Source of the DNA: a virus
DNA length: 51,378 bases
IMG/VR virus record: IMGVR_UViG_3300011013_000017
Location: 1-51,378 of that record
Reading direction: 5' to 3' (one strand)
The notes under the pieces were generated by a model that worked only from the letters and a program-made list of their open reading frames with translations, made no database searches and was not told where the DNA came from. The position numbers and the translations under genes were made by a program. Shown here piece after piece: positions 9,137 through 17,705 of this stretch (the stretch's first letter is position 1; each line of letters starts with the position of its first letter).

Positions 9137-9853
9137 TTAATCAAAAGAATCTTCATACATAGTTTCAGGAAAAATCTTATACCATTTCATACCTTCCTTA
9201 ATTACAGTATCGCGGAAATAATCTGCTTTCTTTTCACAAAGTTCATATACCCATTTTTCTTCAATGATTCTATTTACATTAAATTCAATCTCAGGCTCAA
9301 TTTTATCAATAGTTTCTATAGAAGAAGGATAAAGATCTTGAGGATCTTTTAAAGGATAAACTCCATCCCATGCTTCTGCTGTCTCGACATTATCAAGTTC
9401 TGGTGTCATTGTCCAATATAACATAGTAGCAGAATAATCGGAAAGCTTAAATGGTAACCCAGAAACTCCGACTCTATTATCTCTGATCATTTTTACCCAA
9501 TGGTGTATAATTTTTCGGACAGGCGTTCCTTGCATTTCTAAAAATTTTAAAGTTACAGAAGTCCCATATTCTACGCTTCCGGGAGTTGCCCATTTAATTC
9601 CTCCAAGCCCGGTATATTCAACTTTATTTACCGTCCCACCTGCCGGGGTGACGCCAGTGCATAGAGATGACAATATTCTATGGGGGTCACGTATGTCCTG
9701 TTGTATGTATAAATATTTTTTTAAGCCCTCTGGAAATATTGTAAACCATATAAAAAACGTCCCAGAAGTGTACGGATCAGCAGAAACAACCTTAGTTCCA
9801 CCAAAATGTCTGGTAGTGAGCTGGTCTCTAATAACATTGAATTTATTAGCCAT
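9137..9853 (-). CDS. Tail tube protein, gp19-like
   Basis: 238 residues. The motif series SLCTGVTPAGGTVNKVEYTGLGG, then YGTSVTLKFLEMQGTPVRKIIHHWVKMIRDNRVG, matches the tube fold of myoviruses: two sheets and an alpha-loop that together form the hexameric ring. A YWTMTPE strand follows. It is followed in the genome by baseplate assembly genes and preceded by the sheath, as in T4. Base composition is richer in G+C than the neighbours, consistent with high expression. Confidence 0.9.
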   Translation of the reverse strand: MANKFNVIRDQLTTRHFGGTKVVSADPYTSGTFFIWFTIFPEGLKKYLYIQQDIRDPHRILSSLCTGVTPAGGTVNKVEYTGLGGIKWATPGSVEYGTSVTLKFLEMQGTPVRKIIHHWVKMIRDNRVGVSGLPFKLSDYSATMLYWTMTPELDNVETAEAWDGVYPLKDPQDLYPSSIETIDKIEPEIEFNVNRIIEEKWVYELCEKKADYFRDTVIKEGMKWYKIFPETMYEDSFD

Positions 9854-9855
9854 TT

Positions 9856-10377
9856 TTAAATCCCCTTATTAAGTAAAGTTTTTATCTTTTGTTTAATATT
9901 TCTAATATTTAAATTTTTTGTAAAATTTAAAGCCCTATCGTCTATATAAACCAACGCTGGTAATTTTTCTGATGTGATATAATCATAAGGTATATCATAT
10001 TTTTTAAGCCATATTTTCATATCATTTATTAATTCTTCACTCGTTGGATTTTGATTCCCGTTTTCAGATGCCCTTGATGTAAAAATAACAATTTCGAACC
10101 CATCATTTTTTAAATCTTTTATCAATTCAATCGCAACAGGAATTGGTCCATTTATCAATTTTCCATCATTCCAGCCATCGTAATCATATATGACACCATC
10201 AAAATCTATCATTATTCTATTTTTGATGTCATCAACATTTGATGGCGAATTATATTCCTGATCAATTAATATTTTTCTTTTTGGCTTTTTTATTTTTTGT
10301 ACCGTGTCAATTCCAAAAAAAGATTCATTTTTCAAAATTTCTTCTATTTTGGAATTTATTTTTTCAGATAAATCCAT
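9856..10377 (-). CDS. HAD-superfamily phosphatase-like protein
   Basis: 173 residues. HAD motif I is IMIDFDGVIYD (nucleophile Asp58, acid Asp60). Motif II is VIFTSRA (Thr100/Ser101). A Lys lies in TSEKLPA (about 138), and motif III is VYIDDRAL (Asp146/Asp147). All catalytic positions are present, so an active phosphatase, nucleotidase-like or polynucleotide-phosphatase-like enzyme is expected. An N-terminal extension of about 50 residues is helical and basic. It sits three bases upstream of the tube gene and downstream of the sheath terminator, an unusual place for an enzyme. The substrate cannot be inferred. Confidence 0.82.
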   Translation of the reverse strand: MDLSEKINSKIEEILKNESFFGIDTVQKIKKPKRKILIDQEYNSPSNVDDIKNRIMIDFDGVIYDYDGWNDGKLINGPIPVAIELIKDLKNDGFEIVIFTSRASENGNQNPTSEELINDMKIWLKKYDIPYDYITSEKLPALVYIDDRALNFTKNLNIRNIKQKIKTLLNKGI

Positions 10378-10390
10378 ATAAATTCCTTCA

Positions 10391-10428
10391 TGAAAAGGGG
10401 AGAAAGAATATTCTTTCTCCCCTTTTCA
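10391..10428 (-). terminator. Strong terminator after the tail sheath gene
   Basis: A 38-base perfect inverted repeat: TGAAAAGGGGAGAAAGAAT pairs with its exact complement. It begins 11 bases past the sheath stop codon. The stem carries its own A/U-rich flanks, so it could work in both directions. Confidence 0.9.
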
Positions 10429-10438
10429 AAACATAGGA

Positions 10439-12448
10439 TTATTCCACAAAGAATGTGAGGTTAATTTGTTCCACGGCACGCATCGGTTTCAATGTTACAT
10501 TGATATGAAATTTCTTGGTCTTGATTTCATATTCAGACGCCCCAACATCTACTCCGAAGGAATATAAACCTCTATCTTCTTGAATTGTTCTTAGAAAATC
10601 TTTGATTTCTAAGGAAACCTGCGACCAAGTTTCTTCATCATTAGATTTAAAAATATATCCTCTGGCATACCGTTTTAACGCCTCACTGACCCACAACACC
10701 AATCTTGAAATATTTAAATCCTGCATCGGGCCGGGGCGAAGTTGTGAAGTTAAATTTCCCCAAGGCATAAAACCTTCTCTAAAGTGAACGATTGGATTCA
10801 GTTGTTTCAAATATAAATCCGAAATATCAACACGATTGGGTTCATACCGTAATTCTTTAATTGTTGCTATTGTAAAGTCAACCCCCGCAACGGCATTCCA
10901 AATTTCATTTAAAGAATCATTTTGAGGAATCAGAGAGCTCATATGATAAACCGGAGAAATCCATAATGTTCTATTCGTAAATGGATCATCAATCTTAGAA
11001 TAGCCCTCGAAAATACAAACATGATAATCATTCCACTTATGATTATTCGCCCGATTAGTTTTAGCAGTTTCTGCGGAATAATTATCGCCATTATCGGTAA
11101 TTAATATACAATTTTCCCTTGCTTTTGCAAGATTGACCATCTCGTTTTTAACATCATCTGAATACCCCGGATCATAAATTTCAGTAAAATAAATAAATTC
11201 TGTATTTTTAACAGAATCAACATAAGGGGTTCCAGTATTATGAAAATCATTAGGATCAAAAAGCAAGCCGCTAAATGCATTCTTCAATACTAAATCTGCT
11301 TCGGTTATTTGGAAAACTCCGCCACTGACTAAACTGCCTTCAGAACCTTTCTTAAGGTTTACATAACTCCCAGAAAGATCCGAAAAGGCCCATGATAAAT
11401 TATAAGGAGTCTTATGAATTTCATAAGTAATTTCGTCTGAGAGAAAATCAAAGGTGACAGGATCCGTAGGATTATCAAAATTTTTAACACCTGCGGTCCC
11501 CAAAGTGTCATCCGTATAAATTTTAATTTGGGTGTCATTACTTCCGGATTCCGTACTAGTATTCAGATATCCATAAACAGAATTGCCTTTCCCGTCCATT
11601 AAAATGATAGAATAACCACCGGTAGTCCATTCAGAGAAATCTTGCCTATCATCCGTCAAAATATAAGTTCCTGAATCTAAAGAAACAGTGCCTATATTTC
11701 TATCATAAGATCTAATAATAAGATCATAAGCAGGGGACATATCCCCATCACTTTCTCCTTGGGTAGGATTCAGTGTCATATAAGCTCTTATAATATCAGA
11801 ATAATTTTCTAAAACGTCCACAATATAAAGGGAATTTCCATTCATATCTTTTGCATCGGGTTTAAATGAAATTTCAAAACTTTCTACAATTTGGTCTCTT
11901 GCCTGACCAGAAAATCCTTCAATTCTTTCATGAATATCCAAAATAAATACATCCCTGGAAACCGGATTCGAAGATTGTGTAATCTGGAAAGAATATTTAT
12001 TGTAATATTCTCCACGGCCTTTTGCGGCAATAACACAAAGAGGATATTCAGAACCATTTAATTCAAGTTCTTGTTTTAATTGCTTTTTGTTTGTCGCATT
12101 GTCATATTTAAAACTCAATTCTTTAGTGCTATCATCATATACAAGAATTGCCAAAGCATATTGAGCATCTTCCGACAAACAACGCATTGCATAAAACGCA
12201 CCCGATTGTTCAAGAAAATTATATCCAATATATTTTCCAAGAGAATAAGGAAGAGGATATTCTGAAGAATTCGGCTCTCCAAATTCTTTAATAAACTCCT
12301 CCTGTGAAGTAAAATACTTCAAAACATTATCTTCCCCTTTGGGGGCAAACAAACATGTCATACCAATACTGGAAGGCACAGTCTGAACATATGATGTTAA
12401 TTGTTTAATGGCGACATTTACGCCTGGCCCTGCGAAACTTTTACTCAT
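10439..12448 (-). CDS. Contractile tail sheath protein, gp18-like
   Basis: 669 residues, close to T4 gp18 (659). The N-terminus SFAGPGVNVAIKQ is a typical sheath arm start, followed by a GMTCLFAPKGEDN strand. The C-terminal third has the conserved sheath pattern: LNPIVHFREGFMPWGNLTSQ, then LNISRLVLWVSEALKRYARGYIF, and the terminal strand FHINVTLKPMRAVEQINLTFFVE that links sheath subunits. The gene is relatively rich in G+C for the window, consistent with very high expression. Upstream lies a 75-base tandem repeat carrying the recurrent leader motif. Confidence 0.95.
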   Translation of the reverse strand: MSKSFAGPGVNVAIKQLTSYVQTVPSSIGMTCLFAPKGEDNVLKYFTSQEEFIKEFGEPNSSEYPLPYSLGKYIGYNFLEQSGAFYAMRCLSEDAQYALAILVYDDSTKELSFKYDNATNKKQLKQELELNGSEYPLCVIAAKGRGEYYNKYSFQITQSSNPVSRDVFILDIHERIEGFSGQARDQIVESFEISFKPDAKDMNGNSLYIVDVLENYSDIIRAYMTLNPTQGESDGDMSPAYDLIIRSYDRNIGTVSLDSGTYILTDDRQDFSEWTTGGYSIILMDGKGNSVYGYLNTSTESGSNDTQIKIYTDDTLGTAGVKNFDNPTDPVTFDFLSDEITYEIHKTPYNLSWAFSDLSGSYVNLKKGSEGSLVSGGVFQITEADLVLKNAFSGLLFDPNDFHNTGTPYVDSVKNTEFIYFTEIYDPGYSDDVKNEMVNLAKARENCILITDNGDNYSAETAKTNRANNHKWNDYHVCIFEGYSKIDDPFTNRTLWISPVYHMSSLIPQNDSLNEIWNAVAGVDFTIATIKELRYEPNRVDISDLYLKQLNPIVHFREGFMPWGNLTSQLRPGPMQDLNISRLVLWVSEALKRYARGYIFKSNDEETWSQVSLEIKDFLRTIQEDRGLYSFGVDVGASEYEIKTKKFHINVTLKPMRAVEQINLTFFVE

Positions 12449-12452
12449 TTTT

Positions 12453-12629
12453 ATTTCTCCTCAAATTTGGTATTTCTTTTATTATTTGTTAAAAAATTAT
12501 CGTTAAAAATTTTAAATTCCTTAACTCATTTCTCCTCAAATTTGGTATTTCTTTTATTATTTGTTAAAAAATTATCGTTAAAGATCTTAAATTCCTTAAC
12601 TCATTTCTTTTATTATTTGTTAAAAAAAT
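12453..12629. repeat. 75-bp tandem repeat in the leader of the sheath gene
   Basis: Copy 1 is 12453-12527 and copy 2 is 12528-12602, differing at two positions. A truncated third copy starts at 12603 and runs into the stop codon of the next gene. Each copy contains, on the coding strand, a GAGGAGAAAT-type ribosome binding sequence and the recurrent TTTAACAAATAATAAAAG motif. Only the copy next to the start codon can serve translation of the sheath; the other copies may multiply a promoter or RNA element. Confidence 0.92.
12477..12498 (-). promoter_or_regulatory. Recurrent leader motif upstream of the sheath gene
   Basis: Coding-strand AATTTTTTAACAAATAATAAAA, 29 bases before the sheath ATG. 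A second copy is at 12552-12573 and a third at about 12607-12628, because of the tandem repeat. The same motif precedes several other leftward genes. Function (promoter, processing site or translation enhancer) is inferred only from recurrence and position. Confidence 0.5.
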
Positions 12630-13150
12630 AAATACCAGATAAAAGTTATGCTTCTTGTGCTATCTTTTGGAGTGTCTGGAAATGTTATCCGAGCATAAAG
12701 ATAAAACTGTGAACCGTTACTAACATATAATCCAGCTTCGTTTATTATTCCATCCGGGTCATTTGCTTCATTTTGTTCTAATCTTAGGCTCACCGATTTA
12801 ATTAAATTTCTATTATTATTTGCACTGTCTGGATTTGTAGAAATATCTGAAGGACTAAATGCTTTCTTTTTTCCGCCATCTGGATATGAACTGTGGATTA
12901 TAATCGGATCTGCAAGATCTACATCCTCATTTGTAGGAGATACAACAGAACCTCCGCTTGTTCCTCCTTTTCCAACTCCAAAATGAGTAACTGCCATATG
13001 ACCTGTGGAATCAAAAACCATGTCTGCTATTTTTTCTCTTCCCTCATAAACCACTAAATTATTTATTTCATGAATTTTTTTGCCATTTGAAAAGATCTCT
13101 ACGTAATTTTTGCGTTCTTTTTCATTCATAGATTTTTTAAGCATAAACAT
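12620..13150 (-). CDS. Putative virion structural protein
   Basis: 176 residues; start ATG at 13150 with AGGAGG about 14 bases upstream (an ATG six bases further in is an alternative). The sequence is a single beta-rich domain: VYEGREKIADMVFDST, then HFGVGKGGT, SPTNEDVDLADPI, INEAGLYVSNGSQFYLYARITF and a closing SITFIWYLFF strand. This order resembles small tail fibre/collar proteins of phages in which an FGVG.G..T..D..L..PI motif is followed by a strand-rich end. It lies upstream of the sheath gene, so a neck or tail accessory role is plausible. Confidence 0.6.
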   Translation of the reverse strand: MFMLKKSMNEKERKNYVEIFSNGKKIHEINNLVVYEGREKIADMVFDSTGHMAVTHFGVGKGGTSGGSVVSPTNEDVDLADPIIIHSSYPDGGKKKAFSPSDISTNPDSANNNRNLIKSVSLRLEQNEANDPDGIINEAGLYVSNGSQFYLYARITFPDTPKDSTRSITFIWYLFF

Positions 13151-13226
13151 AATATTTATGCCGTCCTCCTATTTGGGTTATTTAGGGTTTAAAAATAAAT
13201 GATTCAGAATTTTCAATTTATAAAAT

Positions 13227-13412
13227 TTATTTTTCATTTGATTTCGAAAAGGGATTTTCATTATCTTTTTGAGTTGTTTTTATTATAATTTCACTTGACT
13301 TGTTTTCATTTGGAATCCCTCTTTTCATTGAAGATGCAAAATTAGAAGAATCCATTATTTTAATTATTGTATGAGAATGCGACCTCTTGCCTGGCCTAAT
13401 ATCAGAGTTCAT
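13227..13412 (-). CDS. Small polar hypothetical protein
   Basis: 61 residues, rich in Ser, Lys, Asn and Glu, with RPGKRSHSHTIIKIMDSS near the start and no hydrophobic core, so probably disordered. A strong ribosome binding site (AAAGGAGAATTT-ATG) and the recurrent leader motif immediately upstream support it as a real gene. Function unknown. Confidence 0.6.
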   Translation of the reverse strand: MNSDIRPGKRSHSHTIIKIMDSSNFASSMKRGIPNENKSSEIIIKTTQKDNENPFSKSNEK

Positions 13413-13425
13413 AAATTCTCCTTTC

Positions 13426-13445
13426 TTTTATATTTGTTAAAATTA
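13426..13445 (-). promoter_or_regulatory. Recurrent leader motif
   Basis: Coding-strand TAATTTTAACAAATATAAAA, directly followed by GAAAGGAG and the start of the 61-residue gene. Matches the motif upstream of the sheath gene in nearly every position. Confidence 0.5.
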
Positions 13446-13470
13446 TATTTTCGCAATATTATGAATAATC

Positions 13471-13986
13471 TTAAATTGCAATTATCAAAGCCACAATCAA
13501 ACCAAAAATAATTCCGGTTTGAGATATTTTATTTATTCTTTCATCCATTTGATGATCATATCTTTCTTGCCTATATGCATTTTCTGAATTAGCCCACAAC
13601 TCCCTATAATATTTTATTTTTTGTACATCAAGCATTATATATTCTTTTAATGCATTATTTTTATTTATCTCGACGTTAATTAATTTTGCCTGTTCTTTAG
13701 CAATATTTTTATAAGTTTTTGTTAATATTAATAATTGAGCAATTTTATTATATTCTTTTGGAGTCATTGCTACATATTTGGCTTCATTTATATCACACAA
13801 TTTATAATTTTCATCTAAGAAAAATGTTTTTAATTTAGATGGCTTTTGAATATTATCTAAATTCAATACATATGGTTTTTCTTTTTTAAAAGAAATACCA
13901 TCATTTATTACAAATGGTTTAAATTCTTTGGGGGCACATCCAAATAAAAATAAAATAACAGAAAAAAATACAATAAACTTTTTCAT
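13471..13986 (-). CDS. Lipoprotein with C-terminal membrane anchor, candidate unimolecular spanin
   Basis: I prefer the ATG at 13986, which has AAGGA ten bases upstream, over the one at 14004. The protein then starts MKKFIVFFSVILFLFGCAPK: a type II signal peptide with lipobox Cys17. The middle is a helical, Lys-rich region likely to cross the periplasm, and the last about 16 residues (GIIFGLIVALIIAI) form a membrane segment. A lipoylated N-terminus plus a C-terminal inner-membrane anchor is the defining topology of u-spanins, which fuse inner and outer membranes at lysis. The lysozyme and candidate holin lie about 3-4 kb upstream in the same transcription direction. It could also be another phage lipoprotein. 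Confidence 0.65.
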   Translation of the reverse strand: MKKFIVFFSVILFLFGCAPKEFKPFVINDGISFKKEKPYVLNLDNIQKPSKLKTFFLDENYKLCDINEAKYVAMTPKEYNKIAQLLILTKTYKNIAKEQAKLINVEINKNNALKEYIMLDVQKIKYYRELWANSENAYRQERYDHQMDERINKISQTGIIFGLIVALIIAI

Positions 13987-14012
13987 GATAATATTCCTTT
14001 TCATTTCCCTTT

Positions 14013-15935
14013 TTAATATTCTTTAAGAAATATTTCAACAACATCGAATGCCGCAGTATTAAAATCAAATGTAAGATTTGAATTTACATCTAAAGTTTCT
14101 GGAAATCCAGATCTTTGAACATGTCTCACAGTAATTTTGTCAGCATCGCTTATCCCAAGTTGTTCTCCATAATTTTGTAAATCCATATCAGATGATGTAT
14201 AAGTTTCATTTACTATAGTTGGTTGAATTCCATCAGGAAGACCTGGCCATCGTTCATCATAAAGACTTTTATAATCTATTATAGTTACGTCTTCACTTGT
14301 CCATCCAGCCCCTTTGTCATATAAGCCTGGGCAATCATAATGCTCCCCCCCTTGTATATCCCATAACACATTTCCCGCAGGGTATTCCATGCGGCATCTC
14401 TCTTGTCCAGCATGCAATAAATCCACAATATAAGCTTTTATGCTAAATTTATTAACGAAACTGCTATCATGATCTTCCTTGTTGAAAAAATGGCTATCGA
14501 ATAATCTTTCATTCAAAGATATATATGATTTTAAAATCGCCTGAGTATGATATGGCTTAAAAAAATTAATTATATTATAAAAATCATCTCCAAATATATC
14601 GAAATCTTTACTAATATAATTTAAAAGATTTGGTAAATAATTAAAAAAGTCTGAATTAATGTCTGTTAAAAATGTATCGAATAAATCATTAATATTTCTT
14701 AATAATTTAAAAACATTTTCTTTTAATTTTTTTTCATCTTGATTGCCTAAAACATTATCTAAAGCAGTTTTAAGATCTGAAAATTTATTTTCCAAACAAT
14801 GATCAAAAGAATCTTCATTAAGCATTTCATAAATATGTTGGCCATTTACCCAAACATATTTATCTTCAAATTCATTAATATCACTTTTTGTTGGATTTTG
14901 TTTATCTAATCTATTTTTAAAATCTATAAATATAGTGTAAAAATCATTTGGGCTTGCATTTGGATCTGTTTGATATTTTGGATAATATGATAAAATACGA
15001 TGTGGATTTTGCACATTAAAATGAACGTTAAAATATTTTTCTAGAATATAAATATAACTTAAATATAATTCCAAGACAGAAACATTAGAATCATAAGTTA
15101 TTACATCAGAGCTGAAATTATATTTTCGATCATTCTCAAAAGAAGTAGGATCATTATCATTATAATGATCTATTTCTAGTCTAATTTCTAAATCTAAAAT
15201 TAAAAAATATGCTTTTAAATTTGAAACTGAAAATGCTGAATTTACACCAATATATTTTGTTTTAACTGGGAGTGATATCTTATTGTTTTCCAAAAGATTT
15301 ATTATATTATCTTTTGTTACGAGCCATTGAGGGTCATTATTTACAATTGCGTTAAAATTAAAAGAAATCGTGTCCGTCGAATCAAAAGCATTATAACCAA
15401 CTAAAATTAAATCACTTCCAGTATAATCCAACCAAAATTCATATATTTTTATATCGAAATGTAGAAAATTAAATATCTGTTTTAATGCGCCAGGAGTTCC
15501 TTTAATTTTATATAATTCAACCAAATCTTTATAAAGATTTATTAAATCTTCTCTTGTGGCAAAAATTGATAAAAAACCAAACCCCATTGATTTTAATTTT
15601 TCAATTATATCTTCATATCTAAATGCATTTACGTCTGCAATTGAATTTTTTCTGTTCTCTAAAATAACTTTATTTGAAGCATACCAATCTACAAAGAAAT
15701 TTTTTAATCTTTTATAATCATCTGTATTTTTTGAAATTCTATCTATTGTTTTCATAAAAAACAATAGAGATTTACTTCTTTGATCAACAATAATGGGCCG
15801 TAAAAAACTTTCTATATCATAATCTGGCAAATTTATACTTGAATTGGGGTTTTCTAACGCATTGGTTCCGCCAATAGGATGATCACCAAGAAGTTTAAAA
15901 ATATTTTCAAAATCTTTAAAAGGTTGAAAACCCAT
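14013..15935 (-). CDS. Baseplate wedge protein, P2 gpI / T4 gp7-like
   Basis: 640 residues. About residues 60-180 hold the recognisable part: a long helical lead-in, then LYKDLVELYKIKGTPGALKQIFNFLHFDIKIYEFWLDYTG. A 'Y.iKGTpgaL...f..l...i.i.E.W' signature is typical of the tail protein I family, whose T4 counterpart is gp7. The remainder is strand-rich and Asp/Asn-rich, with a C-terminal beta region ending FDVVEIFLKEY. It forms an operon with the 224-residue gene upstream (11 bases apart). The wedge role follows from the motif; detailed assignment is inference. Confidence 0.65.
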   Translation of the reverse strand: MGFQPFKDFENIFKLLGDHPIGGTNALENPNSSINLPDYDIESFLRPIIVDQRSKSLLFFMKTIDRISKNTDDYKRLKNFFVDWYASNKVILENRKNSIADVNAFRYEDIIEKLKSMGFGFLSIFATREDLINLYKDLVELYKIKGTPGALKQIFNFLHFDIKIYEFWLDYTGSDLILVGYNAFDSTDTISFNFNAIVNNDPQWLVTKDNIINLLENNKISLPVKTKYIGVNSAFSVSNLKAYFLILDLEIRLEIDHYNDNDPTSFENDRKYNFSSDVITYDSNVSVLELYLSYIYILEKYFNVHFNVQNPHRILSYYPKYQTDPNASPNDFYTIFIDFKNRLDKQNPTKSDINEFEDKYVWVNGQHIYEMLNEDSFDHCLENKFSDLKTALDNVLGNQDEKKLKENVFKLLRNINDLFDTFLTDINSDFFNYLPNLLNYISKDFDIFGDDFYNIINFFKPYHTQAILKSYISLNERLFDSHFFNKEDHDSSFVNKFSIKAYIVDLLHAGQERCRMEYPAGNVLWDIQGGEHYDCPGLYDKGAGWTSEDVTIIDYKSLYDERWPGLPDGIQPTIVNETYTSSDMDLQNYGEQLGISDADKITVRHVQRSGFPETLDVNSNLTFDFNTAAFDVVEIFLKEY

Positions 15936-15946
15936 TTAAAATTCCT

Positions 15947-16621
15947 TTATAGCCTATGTGTCATAATAAAATTTTCAAAAATAACATTGATTAAATAAGT
16001 CTCATAAAAATATTCGAGAATTTCTCTAGGCGTATTTCCATTGTCTTTTGTGAATATAATTAAATTATCATATAAAGATTTATCATTATTTATCTTATAA
16101 TCTAAATATATGTAAATCAAGACAAATAATTTATTATTTATTTCAGGAGGAGGAGATATCAATTCTGTATTATCTTTTTCATAATCTTTAAATGAAGATT
16201 GGTCTTGGTGATAATTTAAAATGATATCTCTATCAAATGTTATCCCATCCAATGTCGTATTTGCAGGATCCAATCTGTATTCTAATAATTTATCCAAAAT
16301 TAAAATGTCATCTGATTCTATATTAAAAAGATTCATTCCAGAAGTGTTATTTGGAACCAAATCAAGATAAATCGTATCTGAAAATATCTTGCCTCTTGTT
16401 AAAAGGGTTTTATCCCATTGTGTTAAAACATCGTTTGGCTGATATAAATAATCATATGTGGTGGAATCATATGATTCATTAAAAAGGAGGGAAATCAATG
16501 ATGTTTTATAATTTTCATTCCAATTTAATTCCGGGGAATATCTAATAAAATCTCTATTTAAAAAATTATTTTTAAATGTCTTATTAATCCAATATAAAAA
16601 ATCAGGAACTATATAATGCAT
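15947..16621 (-). CDS. Unknown protein paired with the gpI-like wedge gene
   Basis: 224 residues. Aromatic- and Asn-rich, with helices near the ends (YIVPDFLYWINKTFKNNFL; FYETYLINVIFENFIMTHRL) and acidic loops between. No domain recognised. The ribosome binding site is AGGGG seven bases before the ATG, with the recurrent leader motif just upstream. Position directly before a wedge gene suggests a baseplate component, perhaps a wedge partner. Confidence 0.6.
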   Translation of the reverse strand: MHYIVPDFLYWINKTFKNNFLNRDFIRYSPELNWNENYKTSLISLLFNESYDSTTYDYLYQPNDVLTQWDKTLLTRGKIFSDTIYLDLVPNNTSGMNLFNIESDDILILDKLLEYRLDPANTTLDGITFDRDIILNYHQDQSSFKDYEKDNTELISPPPEINNKLFVLIYIYLDYKINNDKSLYDNLIIFTKDNGNTPREILEYFYETYLINVIFENFIMTHRL

Positions 16622-16633
16622 AAATAAACCCCT

Positions 16634-16652
16634 TTTTTATTTTGTTAAAATT
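16634..16652 (-). promoter_or_regulatory. Recurrent leader motif
   Basis: Coding-strand AATTTTAACAAAATAAAAA, 13 bases before the ATG of the 224-residue gene, overlapping its AAGGGG ribosome binding site region. Confidence 0.45.
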
Positions 16653-16710
16653 ATTGAAATGCTTTATTTTATAGATAAATAAGAGAGGGGAAGATAACAG
16701 CTTGATAAAA

Positions 16711-16758
16711 TAAAACAGACTTCTCTTATTTATATATCGATAAGAGAAGTCCGTTTTA
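16711..16758 (-). terminator. Terminator after the candidate holin gene
   Basis: GACTTCTCTTA pairs with TAAGAGAAGTC (11 bp), extended past one mismatch by six A-T/G-C pairs. Both sides carry T-rich flanks, so it probably works bidirectionally. It lies about 26 bases past the stop of the 148-residue membrane protein and separates the lysis genes from the wedge operon. The rest of the 162-base gap holds only the leader motif. Confidence 0.9.
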
Positions 16759-16783
16759 TTTTTTATTTTATTTAGGGGTTTAA

Positions 16784-17230
16784 TTAAATAAAAACATTGA
16801 CATTTCTTTTCTTCAAAACATTTATCAAAGCATTGTCTTGCCCACCACTTTCATATGCCAATAATAATTGATATAATTCATCTTTGTTCATGCCCATTTT
16901 TCTTCCAAGTTCAATAAGCTTTTCAATTTCAGTCGTATCTTTGGCTCTGGAGATTTTAAATCCTTCCCTAATTGCCGCAATAGTAGAAATAACCGCAGTG
17001 TTTACGGTTCCCCAAACTTGGCCCGAAATATATCCTTTTATTAAAAGATATGTGGAAACGATTAATATTGAAAAAATAATCCAAACCTTAACTGAAATTA
17101 AAGTTTCCAATACTTTTTTACTGACGCTAATAATATAATCTTTATTAAAAGTATTTTTCTTTACCGGCACGGGTGTCGATGTCTTTTTCTTAGCCGGTCT
17201 TCCTCTTTTTTTTGTTGTTTTTTTTGCCAT
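16784..17230 (-). CDS. Membrane protein with basic AT-hook-like N-terminus, candidate holin
   Basis: 148 residues. Residues 1-30 are strongly basic and include KKRGRPAKKK, an AT-hook-like core. One clear membrane segment (VWIIFSILIVSTYLLIKGYI, about 49-68) is followed by a second weaker hydrophobic helix (WGTVNTAVISTIAAI) and then a charged helical tail with GRKMGMNKDELYQLLLAYESGGQ. It lies 28 bases downstream of the lysozyme gene, which suggests a holin or other lysis-linked role. The basic tail would then face the cytoplasm. Not a recognised holin family. Confidence 0.5.
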   Translation of the reverse strand: MAKKTTKKRGRPAKKKTSTPVPVKKNTFNKDYIISVSKKVLETLISVKVWIIFSILIVSTYLLIKGYISGQVWGTVNTAVISTIAAIREGFKISRAKDTTEIEKLIELGRKMGMNKDELYQLLLAYESGGQDNALINVLKKRNVNVFI

Positions 17231-17258
17231 TTTTTTAATCCTTCAATATATCGATACA

Positions 17259-17690
17259 TTAATATAACATTTTATTATATCTCATCATTTTAGATAATTC
17301 CAATGCTCGATGCCCAACTTGATCTGCCCATCGAGAATCAAGCATTTCATCTGCCGCTTTCCCATAATTTTCTTCTTTCAAAGCTCTTAACATATTTTTA
17401 AATTTCAACAATTTAGTTAACCCTAAATTAAATAACATATCGCATATGACCATTTTTCTGATTACTGATAAGTGATCCAAATCCAATTTTAAAAAATCTT
17501 CCTCGACTCTTTTAAAATCATATTCAAATATGTATTCCCAAATATAATCTGGCAAATATGAACCAAGAAGAAATGCGTGACCATATCCTCCAGTTAAGAC
17601 ACCAACCGTATCTTTATAAATTCTATCTCTATATCCTTCATGTCTTTTAATCATATCTTGACATAATTTTCGATTTTCTTCATAACTCAT
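17259..17690 (-). CDS. Endolysin, T4-type lysozyme (GH24 muramidase)
   Basis: 143 residues. The catalytic triad spacing matches T4 lysozyme exactly: Glu18 in RHEGYRDRIYKD, Asp27 and Thr33 in GVLTGGYGH (E-8-D-5-T). The rest follows the GH24 helical domain, with a C-terminal WADQVGHRALELSKMMR in place of the usual W...P.RA..... segment. It cleaves the MurNAc-GlcNAc bond of peptidoglycan. No signal peptide, so a holin is needed. It sits between a PLA2-like protein and a candidate holin. Confidence 0.93.
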   Translation of the reverse strand: MSYEENRKLCQDMIKRHEGYRDRIYKDTVGVLTGGYGHAFLLGSYLPDYIWEYIFEYDFKRVEEDFLKLDLDHLSVIRKMVICDMLFNLGLTKLLKFKNMLRALKEENYGKAADEMLDSRWADQVGHRALELSKMMRYNKMLY

Positions 17691-17705
17691 TTTTATTATC
17701 CTTTC

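Noticed and set aside
9137-9872. Plus-strand ORFs opposite tube and sheath genes
   Set aside because: Shadow frames created by the codon bias of the real genes on the other strand.
12453-12629. CRISPR-like array
   Set aside because: Only two and a half direct copies without spacers; it is a simple tandem duplication of a leader.
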